Below, one piece after another: positions 17,364 to 25,479 of a stretch of 64,000 nucleotides of DNA. Numbering within the stretch: the stretch's first letter is position 1; each line of letters begins with the position of its first letter. The notes below the pieces were generated by a model. It searched no databases. It was not told the DNA's origin and worked only from the letters and a program-made list of their open reading frames with translations. Source of the DNA: Cytophagales bacterium (GTDB lineage: Bacteria > Bacteroidota > Bacteroidia > Cytophagales > Spirosomataceae); NCBI GenBank assembly GCA_013298125.1, contig JAAFJP010000016.1, positions 1-64,000 on the forward strand, read 5' to 3'. Both the position numbers and the translations under genes were made by a program.

Positions 17364-19301
17364 ATGTTATCAATCAATAATTTATCGTTTTATTTCGGTT
17401 CACGTGCCATGTATGATGGTGCGAATTTACACATTAAGCCCAAAGACAAAATCGGTCTGGTGGGGGCGAATGGTACTGGCAAATCAACCCTTCTTCGTAT
17501 CATCGACGGTGAATACCAACCCGATGGTGGGACTATCTCAAAATCAGGAGATTGTACTGTTGGTTTCCTGAATCAAGACTTACTTTCCTATCAGTCAGAG
17601 AACTCCATTTTGTCAGTTGCAATGGAGGCTTTTGAGCGTCAAAATTTCCTTCAAGGAGAAATTGATAAGGTTCTTCATAAGATGGAAACTAATTATGAAG
17701 ATTCAGATATTGACAAATTGGGACGTTTTCAAGATGAGTTTGAGAACTTGGGCGGCTATACGATGCAGTCTGAGGCTGAGACAATTTTGGAAGGTTTAGG
17801 TTTTACTACGGAAGAATTGCAACAGCCTCTTCATACCTTTTCAGGAGGTTGGCGTATGAGGGTAATGTTGGCAAAATTACTTCTTCAAAAACCATCACTT
17901 TTGATGCTTGATGAGCCTACCAACCACTTGGATTTACCTTCGATTGAGTGGGTAGAAAATTACATCAATACTTATGATGGGGCAATTATTGTAGTTTCTC
18001 ACGATAGATTTTTCTTAGATAATACCGTCAATACAATTGTTGAGGTAACTGGCTCAAAATTAGTATCTTACGCTGGAAATTATGAGTTTTTTGTAGAAGA
18101 AAAAGCTCTTAGAAATGAAATTCAAAAAGGTGCTTACGAAAATCAACAACAGGCAATTAAGCAAACAGAGCTATTTATTACAAGATTTAAGGCAAAAGCA
18201 ACGAAGGCTCGTCAGGTACAGTCACGGGTAAAGGCGTTGGAGCGTTTGGATAAAATTGATGCCGTTGAAGATGAAAATGCGAAGGTGAATTTTAAGTTCA
18301 ATTTTGGTACACAACCTGGGCGTTTTATTATGACTTTGAATAACGTCACGAAGGCATATGGTTCTAAAAAAATCTTGACAAATACCGCAGGAATGATTGA
18401 AAGAGGCGATAAAATTGCCCTAATTGGAGCGAATGGAAAGGGGAAGTCGACACTTTTGAGAATTATTGACGGTTCAGAACCCATTAATGGCGAACGCACT
18501 TTGGGTCATAATGTGATTGATTCATTTTACGCCCAACATCAATTAGAAAGTTTGGATGTAAATAATACCCTCCTTGATGAATTAAAAATGACGGGAACGG
18601 GGAAATTAGAAACTGAATTACGGAGTATTTTAGGTTGTTTTTTATTCTCTGGGGACGATGCTTTCAAGAAAATCAAGGTACTTTCAGGAGGTGAAAAATC
18701 AAGAGTTGCTTTGGCGAAGGTTTTGATTTCGGAAGCTAACTTTTTGTTGCTTGATGAGCCTACCAACCACTTGGATATGATGTCGGTTAATATCCTAATA
18801 CAGGCTTTACAGCAATATGAAGGCACTTTTGTAGTGGTTTCTCACGATAGATTTTTTGTATCAGAAATTGCTAACAAGATTTGGTATATTGAAAATGAAG
18901 AGATAAAAGTTTACCCAGGCACGTATGAAGAATACGAAACTTGGCAAGAACAAAGAATATTGAATGGTGAAGTTGTCGTTGAAAAAAATACTAAGAAAGC
19001 AACGGAGAAAGTAGTTGAGAAAAAGCCTGTCATTGATGATTTTGCCAAGAAAGAAATTCAGAAAAATTTGAAAAGACTGAATCAGAAACTATCTGATACT
19101 GAATCAATTATTGCAAAATTGGAGTCTGAAAAGTTGGCAAAAGAAACGACATTAGCCGACCCTGCAATTTTTAATGATTCAATAGCGTTAAAACGTGAAA
19201 ATGAATCTTATCAGAAAATTCTCAATCAATTAGAACAAGCCAATGACGAATGGGAAGAGGTGATGATGGAAATGGAGGAATTGGAGGGGAGTTTGGTGTA
19301 A
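17364..19301 (+). CDS. ABC-F family ATPase (ribosome-associated type)
   Basis: 645 residues, two ABC domains on one chain and no membrane segment. First Walker A GANGTGKST (about 34-42), signature FSGGW and LDEPTNHLD; second Walker A GANGKGKST (about 355), signature LSGGEKSRVALAK and a second LDEPTNHLD. An interdomain linker and a charged C-terminal coiled coil (about 530-645) follow the Uup/YkpA plan. ABC-F proteins act on the ribosome E site or give antibiotic protection. Subfamily not assigned. The start at 17364 is chosen from the -7 box and the MLSINNLSF opening. Confidence 0.95.
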   Translation: MLSINNLSFYFGSRAMYDGANLHIKPKDKIGLVGANGTGKSTLLRIIDGEYQPDGGTISKSGDCTVGFLNQDLLSYQSENSILSVAMEAFERQNFLQGEIDKVLHKMETNYEDSDIDKLGRFQDEFENLGGYTMQSEAETILEGLGFTTEELQQPLHTFSGGWRMRVMLAKLLLQKPSLLMLDEPTNHLDLPSIEWVENYINTYDGAIIVVSHDRFFLDNTVNTIVEVTGSKLVSYAGNYEFFVEEKALRNEIQKGAYENQQQAIKQTELFITRFKAKATKARQVQSRVKALERLDKIDAVEDENAKVNFKFNFGTQPGRFIMTLNNVTKAYGSKKILTNTAGMIERGDKIALIGANGKGKSTLLRIIDGSEPINGERTLGHNVIDSFYAQHQLESLDVNNTLLDELKMTGTGKLETELRSILGCFLFSGDDAFKKIKVLSGGEKSRVALAKVLISEANFLLLDEPTNHLDMMSVNILIQALQQYEGTFVVVSHDRFFVSEIANKIWYIENEEIKVYPGTYEEYETWQEQRILNGEVVVEKNTKKATEKVVEKKPVIDDFAKKEIQKNLKRLNQKLSDTESIIAKLESEKLAKETTLADPAIFNDSIALKRENESYQKILNQLEQANDEWEEVMMEMEELEGSLV

Positions 19302-19317
19302 AAAAATACAAACAATG

Positions 19318-19414
19318 GCACGCAGATTACGCTGATACTACGTAACGCAGATTTATGCAGATTCAAAAAAATCCTTTTAAATCTGCGTTGTTTACATCTG
19401 CGTAATCTGCGTGC
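19318..19414. repeat. GCACGCAGATTACGC-type inverted repeat
   Basis: GCACGCAGATTACGC at the left end is inverted as GCGTAATCTGCGTGC at the right end, with an inner ACGCAGATTT/AAATCTGCGT pair. It fills the gap between the ABC-F gene and the DUF5103 gene. Confidence 0.9.
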
Positions 19415-19431
19415 TATTTTTATCAAAAACA

Positions 19432-20724
19432 ATGAAAAAACTAATCACTATCCTCTTATTAATTTCAGTCTCAGTTTTTGCCCAAAAGAAAAAAAACAGA
19501 GACACCTACGAGCCTAAGAAAATTATTTATGACAACCATATTTACGAACCTTATATTCGTACAGTACAGCTTTATCCAGCTCCAAATTCTGGAAAAAGTC
19601 CACAGGCTTCTCTCAATCCTCCCGTTGTAAAACTGCAAGATAATCAACCTTTATTGTTAGAATTTGATTGCTTAAATCCTGATTATCAGTTTTTTAGGGT
19701 TAAAGTTTTTCATTGCAATGCCGACTGGAAACCTTCTGTTTTGAGTGAAATTGAATATTTGACGGAATTTAATGATGTGCCAATTAATGATTATAAAAAC
19801 TCTTTTGCTACCAAAATTCAGTACAATCACTTCACCGTCGAATTGCCGCACGTCAAATTATCGGGAAATTATATCGTCATGGTTTACAAAAATCGTAATG
19901 AAGATGATATTGTTTTGACTCGTAAATTTATGGTCAGTGACAATCGTATAAACGTAGGCGGAAAGGCGAGTTTTCCAAATAATACTCAAAGAAGAATGAC
20001 GCATCAGCAAGTCAATTTTGGGATAAATTACGGTAGTTATGACATCATCGACCCTAAGCAAGATTTGAAAGTAATGATTCGTCAGAATTTTAGAGACGAT
20101 AAAATGACTAAGCCTTTGACTCCGTTTATGGTTGATACTTACAATAAGAAATTAGATTTTCAGTTTTTTGACGGTGAAAATCAGTTTGAAGGGGGCAATG
20201 AATTCAGGATGTTTGATGGACGTAGTACCCAACAAAAGTTGGTAAATATTTCAAAAATTTATCAAGGAGCAACAGAAAGTGTTATTGAAATTTATCCTGA
20301 GAAATCACAAAACCACATGGCGTATGTGGCTATCAATGATTTGAACGGACAATTTGTGATTGATAATTATGAAACTAATCGTGGAGAAACGGAGTCGGAT
20401 TATGTGCGAGTGAGTTTTATGTTAAAGTCAGATTCTTTGGATAATAAGAAGGTTTATGTCAATGGGGCGTTTAATGATTGGAAATTAAATGAAAGAAATC
20501 TCATGCACTATGTGCCTGAAAGTCAGGCGTATGAGGTTTATATTCAACTAAAACAAGGTATCTACAACTACAATTATTTGACCGTAGATGAAAAAGGCAT
20601 CAAAAGCGAATCGGATTTTGAAAACACTCATTCACAAACAGAGAATGTCTATGAAATTTTCGTCTATCATCGCCCGATAGGTGCGAGGGCAGATGCTTTG
20701 GTGGGGTATTCGTTGGTTAAATAG
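19432..20724 (+). CDS. DUF5103 protein, type IX secretion 'plug' homologue
   Basis: 430 residues from the ATG at 19432, which gives a signal peptide (MKKLITILLLISVSVFAQ). The rest is beta-rich: an N-terminal domain with VKLQDNQPLLLEFDCL and DYQFFRVKVFHCNADW, and a C-terminal domain with VYVNGAFNDWKLNERN. This matches DUF5103, whose structural homologue forms the Plug associated with the SprA translocon of Flavobacterium johnsoniae. It presumably works in the outer membrane with SprA, encoded at 45-53 kb in this window. The earlier in-frame ATG at 19411 is rejected because it lies in the preceding repeat. Stop codon touches the next repeat. Confidence 0.88.
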   Translation: MKKLITILLLISVSVFAQKKKNRDTYEPKKIIYDNHIYEPYIRTVQLYPAPNSGKSPQASLNPPVVKLQDNQPLLLEFDCLNPDYQFFRVKVFHCNADWKPSVLSEIEYLTEFNDVPINDYKNSFATKIQYNHFTVELPHVKLSGNYIVMVYKNRNEDDIVLTRKFMVSDNRINVGGKASFPNNTQRRMTHQQVNFGINYGSYDIIDPKQDLKVMIRQNFRDDKMTKPLTPFMVDTYNKKLDFQFFDGENQFEGGNEFRMFDGRSTQQKLVNISKIYQGATESVIEIYPEKSQNHMAYVAINDLNGQFVIDNYETNRGETESDYVRVSFMLKSDSLDNKKVYVNGAFNDWKLNERNLMHYVPESQAYEVYIQLKQGIYNYNYLTVDEKGIKSESDFENTHSQTENVYEIFVYHRPIGARADALVGYSLVK

Positions 20725-20902
20725 GCAATTGGCTTTCAGCTTTTGGCTTTCGGCTAAATGAACTGGTTGATTAAGTTATACCCAAGGAAAGTTTCATAAA
20801 CTAACCCTCCCAAGGGTTAATACCCTTGGGAGGGATTTTGATGAGTACAACTTAATTAAACAGTTCATTTAGCCAATAGCCAACTGCCGATAGCCAAAAG
20901 CC
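20724..20902. repeat. Outer inverted repeat of the 'AGCTTTTGGCTTTCGGC' family
   Basis: GGCTTTCAGCTTTTGGCTTT on the left and AGCCAATAGCC ... ATAGCCAAAAGCC on the right, ending in AAATGAACTG/CAGTTCATTT. It begins at the last base of the DUF5103 stop codon and encloses a second, unrelated element (20763-20862). Confidence 0.82.
20763..20862. repeat. Nested 'GGTTGATTAAGTTAT' element with CCCTCCCAAGGG hairpin, copy 1
   Basis: Termini TGGTTGATTAAGTTATAC and GTACAACTTAATTAAACA are inverted copies; the centre is the hairpin AACCCTCCCAAGGG...CCCTTGGGAGGG (20803-20834). Read on the minus strand it aligns along its whole length with 33093-33199. Confidence 0.88.
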
Positions 20903-20990
20903 TTTTGTTAATGTTTCGTTAAAGAATATAGATAAAACAAGAAGTTTTTGTAAATTTCGTTCAATAAGCATTCACTAAATACTTAGAAAA

Positions 20991-22418
20991 ATGAAACAAT
21001 TGATTTTGCTTTTTATTTTAGCTATTACAGTTCAAAGTTGTCAATTCGGAAGTTATCCGCAAGGTTCGGGAGGCTATCCTTCTGATGGAGGGAATTCTGG
21101 CGGTGGAAATTCTGGAAGAACTGGCAACGATAGACCCCAAACTTATCCTCAACAAACACCACGTGAGCCAGATAATTATCCTCAACAAACCCCAAGAGAA
21201 CCAGAAAATTATCCCACAAATCCACAATCTCGTTCTGGACGTTCGGCGGATAAAGATTTGGTTGTAGGAAATATTCGCTTGACTGACCAATATACGATTC
21301 TTTATTTGACGTTTACGAATAGAAATCAACCACGAACTGGTAGAGACAGGAATGGTAATACCGTTCGTGATGATGGAAGTCAAAATGTCGCATTTCACGA
21401 TAATGCAGTATTGATTGCTGCCAACGGTGCAAGAACTTTCAGAGCCGTCAAAACCGAGAATATTCCTTTTTTGAATGAATCTCAGTCAAGAAATCTTGAA
21501 AGATTCGGAAGAAAATTACAATCAGGTGAATCACTAAATTTTGTTGCTTATTTTGACAGATTAGATAAGGGGTTAGAAAACTTTGACTTAAACGAGTGTA
21601 ATTCAGATGCTTACATTTGTTGGAATGCCTATGATTTGTACGTAAGAAACCCAAATGATGCTTACAATCCACCCAAAGAGCCAACGTACGAACCTCCAAC
21701 TTCAACTGATAATACTCCCACCAAAACCAGAACAAAAACTGGTAAAGTTGGCGAAGTAGATCATACTCCTACTCCTCCGCCTGCACCCGTAGTTACGAAT
21801 GTGTTAGTATCAGGCGTTGTGCGTGATGTGAAGACAAATCGTCCGATAAGTGCTACGATTGACTATAAACTTTCGAGTTCAAAACAAGTCATTGACTCCG
21901 TACAAAGTTTTTCTTCGACTGGTCTTTATAAAATGACTTTACAGAAAGGACAGGTTTATACTTACACCGCCTCGGCAAGAGGGTATTTAGCCAGTAATGA
22001 TGTAGTAGATTTGAGTAAAAGTGCTGGTGGTCAGAAAGTTACGAAAGACATTTACTTGACTCCGTTGGCAGTTGGTGATAAAATTACTTTGAAAAATATC
22101 TATTTTGAAGTTTCAAAATCTGATATTTTGCCAGCTTCTTTTTCTGAACTCAACAAGTTAGTTACTATGATGGAAGATAACCCATTGATGGAAATTCGCT
22201 TGGAAGGACATACAGACGTAGTGGGCGACCCCGAAGCTAATTTAGAACTCTCACAAGACCGTGTGGATGCCTGCGAAACGTATATCGTTAAGAAAGGGAT
22301 TCCGTCAGCACGTATTCAAGCCGTTGGTTATGGAGATACACGCCCGATTGTGAAAAAAGGTACTGACGAAGAGCGTAAGGTGAATCGTAGGGTTGAGTTT
22401 GTGGTTTTGAAATTGTAA
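20991..22418 (+). CDS. OmpA-family lipoprotein with carboxypeptidase-regulatory-like domain
   Basis: 475 residues. A lipoprotein signal ends at Cys17 (TVQSC). A Gly/Asn then Pro/Gln-rich stretch follows, with a near-duplicate YPQQTPREPDN/YPQQTPREPEN (about 50-75). Next come a beta domain (about 80-220), a Pro/Thr linker, a CarboxypepD_reg-like domain (VLVSGVVRDVKTNRPISATI, about 262-350), and an OmpA C-terminal domain (IYFEVSKSDILPAS, LEGHTDVVGDPEAN, NRRVEFVV) that should bind peptidoglycan. It probably tethers the outer membrane to the wall. The carboxypeptidase-like plus OmpA pairing recalls PorE-type type IX components, but this is only an analogy. Confidence 0.9.
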   Translation: MKQLILLFILAITVQSCQFGSYPQGSGGYPSDGGNSGGGNSGRTGNDRPQTYPQQTPREPDNYPQQTPREPENYPTNPQSRSGRSADKDLVVGNIRLTDQYTILYLTFTNRNQPRTGRDRNGNTVRDDGSQNVAFHDNAVLIAANGARTFRAVKTENIPFLNESQSRNLERFGRKLQSGESLNFVAYFDRLDKGLENFDLNECNSDAYICWNAYDLYVRNPNDAYNPPKEPTYEPPTSTDNTPTKTRTKTGKVGEVDHTPTPPPAPVVTNVLVSGVVRDVKTNRPISATIDYKLSSSKQVIDSVQSFSSTGLYKMTLQKGQVYTYTASARGYLASNDVVDLSKSAGGQKVTKDIYLTPLAVGDKITLKNIYFEVSKSDILPASFSELNKLVTMMEDNPLMEIRLEGHTDVVGDPEANLELSQDRVDACETYIVKKGIPSARIQAVGYGDTRPIVKKGTDEERKVNRRVEFVVLKL

Positions 22419-22445
22419 AAAAACATAATTTTATTTATCCTCTAT

Positions 22446-23468
22446 GTGAATACAAAATTATATTGGATTTCTAATCTCAGAGTCTTTGCAACCATCATGG
22501 TTGTACTGATTCACACTTCTGGTGGAGGATTACCTCGCTTTGCGGATATTCCGCATGAATGGTGGTGGACTTGTAATATTGTCAATGGATTTGGGAAATT
22601 CTCTGTCCCAGTTTTTGTGATGATTTCGGGAGCTTTATTATTGGGCAAAGAAATTGATACTTTTCCCTTTCTTCAAAAAAGATTTCTGAGAGTTTGGTTG
22701 CCCTTTACGGTTTGGGTGATTATCTCGGTACTATACAATAATTTCTTTGAATACCGCCCCATTTCATTCAAAAAGGCATTTACTGATTATTTAATAATGG
22801 GGGCAGGAAATCTTTACGGACACTTTTGGTTTATCTATATGCTACTTGGCTTATATTTGATAACGCCATTTCTCAATTATTTTGTTTTGAGAGCAAAACC
22901 AAACGAAGTCTATTTCTTTCTCTTTCTGTGCTTTGTGAGTTGCTCAATTTTTCCATTAATTAAAGAATTTACAGGAACATCCATTCGGTTGGATTTACAA
23001 AATTTTGGAGGATATATTGGCTATTTTATATCAGGTTATGTCTTGAAAAATAGTAATTACAAACTGAATAAATGGATTTACATACTGGGATTTTTAGGAG
23101 GATATGTTATTACAATTTTAGGTTTTTATTGGCTTATGTCACCCGAAGGAAAGGTAAACCCATATTTTTATCAATACCTTAGCCCTAACGTAATTCTGAT
23201 GTCACTTTGTATTTTTATGTTTTTCAAAGATTTTTTGAATAGAGAAATTTATCCCAAAATCATAAGTTCGTTAGATAATGTCAGTTTTGGAATATATCTC
23301 TCGCACTACCTTATCATCACCATTCTTTCACACAAATTAATGCTCAACTGGGCGTGGCACCCTCCACTTATTGGCATATTCACTCATGCAGGATTGACAT
23401 TGATTATTGCCTTTATTTTGACTTGGAGTATTAGTAAATTACCAAAAGGTTATTGGATAATAGGTTGA
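22446..23468 (+). CDS. Membrane acyltransferase family 3 protein
   Basis: 340 residues with about ten membrane segments, acyltransferase_3 family. The opening WISNLRVFATIMVVLIHTSG carries the conserved R and H (His23 by my count); FWFIYMLLGLYLITPFL is also typical. Such proteins transfer acetyl or other acyl groups to surface glycans at the inner membrane. The start is a GTG at 22446; an ATG at 22444 is in another frame. It converges on the LysE-type gene with a one-base gap. The acceptor glycan is unknown; no glycan cluster is next to it. Confidence 0.9.
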   Translation: MNTKLYWISNLRVFATIMVVLIHTSGGGLPRFADIPHEWWWTCNIVNGFGKFSVPVFVMISGALLLGKEIDTFPFLQKRFLRVWLPFTVWVIISVLYNNFFEYRPISFKKAFTDYLIMGAGNLYGHFWFIYMLLGLYLITPFLNYFVLRAKPNEVYFFLFLCFVSCSIFPLIKEFTGTSIRLDLQNFGGYIGYFISGYVLKNSNYKLNKWIYILGFLGGYVITILGFYWLMSPEGKVNPYFYQYLSPNVILMSLCIFMFFKDFLNREIYPKIISSLDNVSFGIYLSHYLIITILSHKLMLNWAWHPPLIGIFTHAGLTLIIAFILTWSISKLPKGYWIIG

Positions 23469-23469
23469 T

Positions 23470-24105
23470 TTACTTCGTTTTATCCAACGCCATTCGTACT
23501 GCTAAACCTGTCAAAACACTCGCCATAAACCATTTTTGAATTCTTACCCAGAAAGGATTTTGGGCAAACCAAAGGGACATTTTAGCCGCTGAAAGCACAA
23601 TAAGAAAATTTACTGAAAAACTGACACACATTTGAGTTATGCCTAATTGAATACTTTGCCAGAAGATATTTCCGTATTCTGGTTTGATAAATTGAGGGAA
23701 AAAGGAAAGATAGAAGACGGCTATTTTAGGATTCAAAACGCTCGTAAAAAATCCCATGCTGAATAATTTGGCAGGTTTATCTTCTTTCAAATCGGTTCTG
23801 GCTTCAAATAATCCTTGATTTTTAGGACTTATCGCTTGAAATGCCAAATACAGCAAATAGAATACCCCGAGAAATTTCAAGGTCGTATAAGCAAATGGAA
23901 CGGCAAAAAGCACCGCCGTCAAACCCACTGAAACCATCGTAACATGGAAGGTAAATCCAGCAATGATGCCCGCCAAAGAAATAAGTCCCGCTCCACGACC
24001 TTGTGTGATAGAACGAGAGATAAGATAAATCATGTTTGGTCCAGGCGTGATAACGAGCATCAATGCCGCCAAAATAAAAATGAGTAATTCTTGAAATGGT
24101 ATCAT
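23470..24105 (-). CDS. LysE/RhtB-family exporter
   Basis: 211 residues, about six membrane segments. LysE family hallmarks are ITPGPNMIYLISRSITQGRG (about 18-37), GIIAGF, and the central FSMGFFTSVLNPKIAVFYLSFFPQFI. These exporters move amino acids or related small molecules out of the cell. It is the last gene of a minus-strand run, six bases after the hydrolase stop codon. Confidence 0.93.
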   Translation of the reverse strand: MIPFQELLIFILAALMLVITPGPNMIYLISRSITQGRGAGLISLAGIIAGFTFHVTMVSVGLTAVLFAVPFAYTTLKFLGVFYLLYLAFQAISPKNQGLFEARTDLKEDKPAKLFSMGFFTSVLNPKIAVFYLSFFPQFIKPEYGNIFWQSIQLGITQMCVSFSVNFLIVLSAAKMSLWFAQNPFWVRIQKWFMASVLTGLAVRMALDKTK

Positions 24106-24111
24106 AAAAAT

Positions 24112-25410
24112 TTATTTTTGAGCCTCTGAATATAACAATTCTAAACCTGTCGAAGAACGTGGTTTGAATCCCGTCCACGTTTTTTCATTAGAATTTTCTT
24201 TCAAAGAAAGATATTTTCCGTATTCTTTTGCTTTCAGATGAATTCCTAAAAATGCCGTAATAAAGTGCTGATTGATATTATTGGTACGGCGTGAATCCCA
24301 AGAAGGCTCTGCATAACGATAATATTCGTCAATATGTAATCCCACTTTCAATGATTCCGCAGGGGCAGGATTGGGTGCTACATTGTGACGGGCGTTCATG
24401 TAGGTAAGCATATAACGATTGGCATTAATTGCACCTGTATAAATGGCTTTTATCCCTTTTTCATATCCCGAAATATCATCCTGACTTCCTGCGATAAAAA
24501 ACGTTGGAGTTTTCAATCCTTTTAAACCTTCGGAATCCCAAATTCCTCTTTCCATTCCCCAAGGAGCAAAGGCTACAACCGCTTTTATTCTCGAATCTAA
24601 TGAAGCCTTGTATTCTGCATTATTGGCAGTTCGGACTTCAATAGCTTTGCTTCCGCCCGATAATGAACCAAATACCTTAATTGAAGCATCACTATAACCT
24701 GCACCTGCCACATTCAAAGCTCCATAACCACCCATTGAATAGCCCACCAAAGCGGTATTATTGGCATCAACTATCCCCGATAAGAAGTTTTTAGAATTTA
24801 CTTTTCCCAAATCAGCTACTTGATTCAAAACAAAAAGAATGTCTTTTGAACGATTCAGAAGGGTACTCTGAAAACCCGCTGCATCTCTGAAAGTGGATTC
24901 TGTATGGTCGATGGCAACAACGACGTAGCCTTTTGAAGCTAAATTTTCAGTTAAATAGGTCATCAAAAATCTTGAACCTACGTAACCATGAGAGACAATA
25001 ATCAAAGGAAAAGCACCATTTGAAGCAATTGGAGCAGCATCTCTCGAAGCACGTCCCGCAAAAGTGAAAGGAATTAAGGGGCGTTTGGGGTCATTAGAAG
25101 TTCCCATAACTTCATCATAAACTATGGATTCTTCTGTTCCTTCGTGCAAATTGGCTGGATACCAAACTTCAACTTTTATAGGGCGGTCATAATTTGGGGC
25201 TATTCCACCTTTGGATTTTAGGACATCTACCTGACCTTTATTCACAAACTCTATTGTCCGAACCCCTACTTTGAATTCTCCTCTTGGGGCTAATTCAGGT
25301 GCATCTGGTAAAGCATCACCATAGACGAATGTGTCTTGTGAGAAAGTTTTTTGCGTGTAAATGAATAGACTAAAAGCGATAAATAACCATTTAGAAGAGC
25401 GTAATTTCAT
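24112..25410 (-). CDS. Secreted alpha/beta hydrolase (dienelactone hydrolase/PAF-AH-like)
   Basis: 432 residues from the ATG at 25408-25410; this start gives a signal peptide (MKLRSSKWLFIAFSLFIYTQ, then KTFSQ) and is preferred over the in-frame ATG at 25434. Catalytic elements: oxyanion loop VSHGYVGSR (about 139-147), nucleophile Ser225 in GYSMGG, an Asp in GSQDDISG and a His in NARHNVAP. The size and the VRTIEFVNKGQVDV/VEVWYPA opening fit the platelet-activating factor acetylhydrolase-like group. The substrate is unknown; periplasmic or surface location is expected. Confidence 0.9.
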   Translation of the reverse strand: MKLRSSKWLFIAFSLFIYTQKTFSQDTFVYGDALPDAPELAPRGEFKVGVRTIEFVNKGQVDVLKSKGGIAPNYDRPIKVEVWYPANLHEGTEESIVYDEVMGTSNDPKRPLIPFTFAGRASRDAAPIASNGAFPLIIVSHGYVGSRFLMTYLTENLASKGYVVVAIDHTESTFRDAAGFQSTLLNRSKDILFVLNQVADLGKVNSKNFLSGIVDANNTALVGYSMGGYGALNVAGAGYSDASIKVFGSLSGGSKAIEVRTANNAEYKASLDSRIKAVVAFAPWGMERGIWDSEGLKGLKTPTFFIAGSQDDISGYEKGIKAIYTGAINANRYMLTYMNARHNVAPNPAPAESLKVGLHIDEYYRYAEPSWDSRRTNNINQHFITAFLGIHLKAKEYGKYLSLKENSNEKTWTGFKPRSSTGLELLYSEAQK

Positions 25411-25479
25411 GTTGTTTGTTTTTGAATTTGTCATGTAATATATTCAAAAATCTTATGAAAAGCTAAATCTATTTTCCTT

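Noticed and set aside
21018-21398. A 126-codon minus-strand open frame within the OmpA lipoprotein gene
   Set aside because: It is the antisense of a Pro/Gln/Asn-rich region; low complexity explains the lack of stops.
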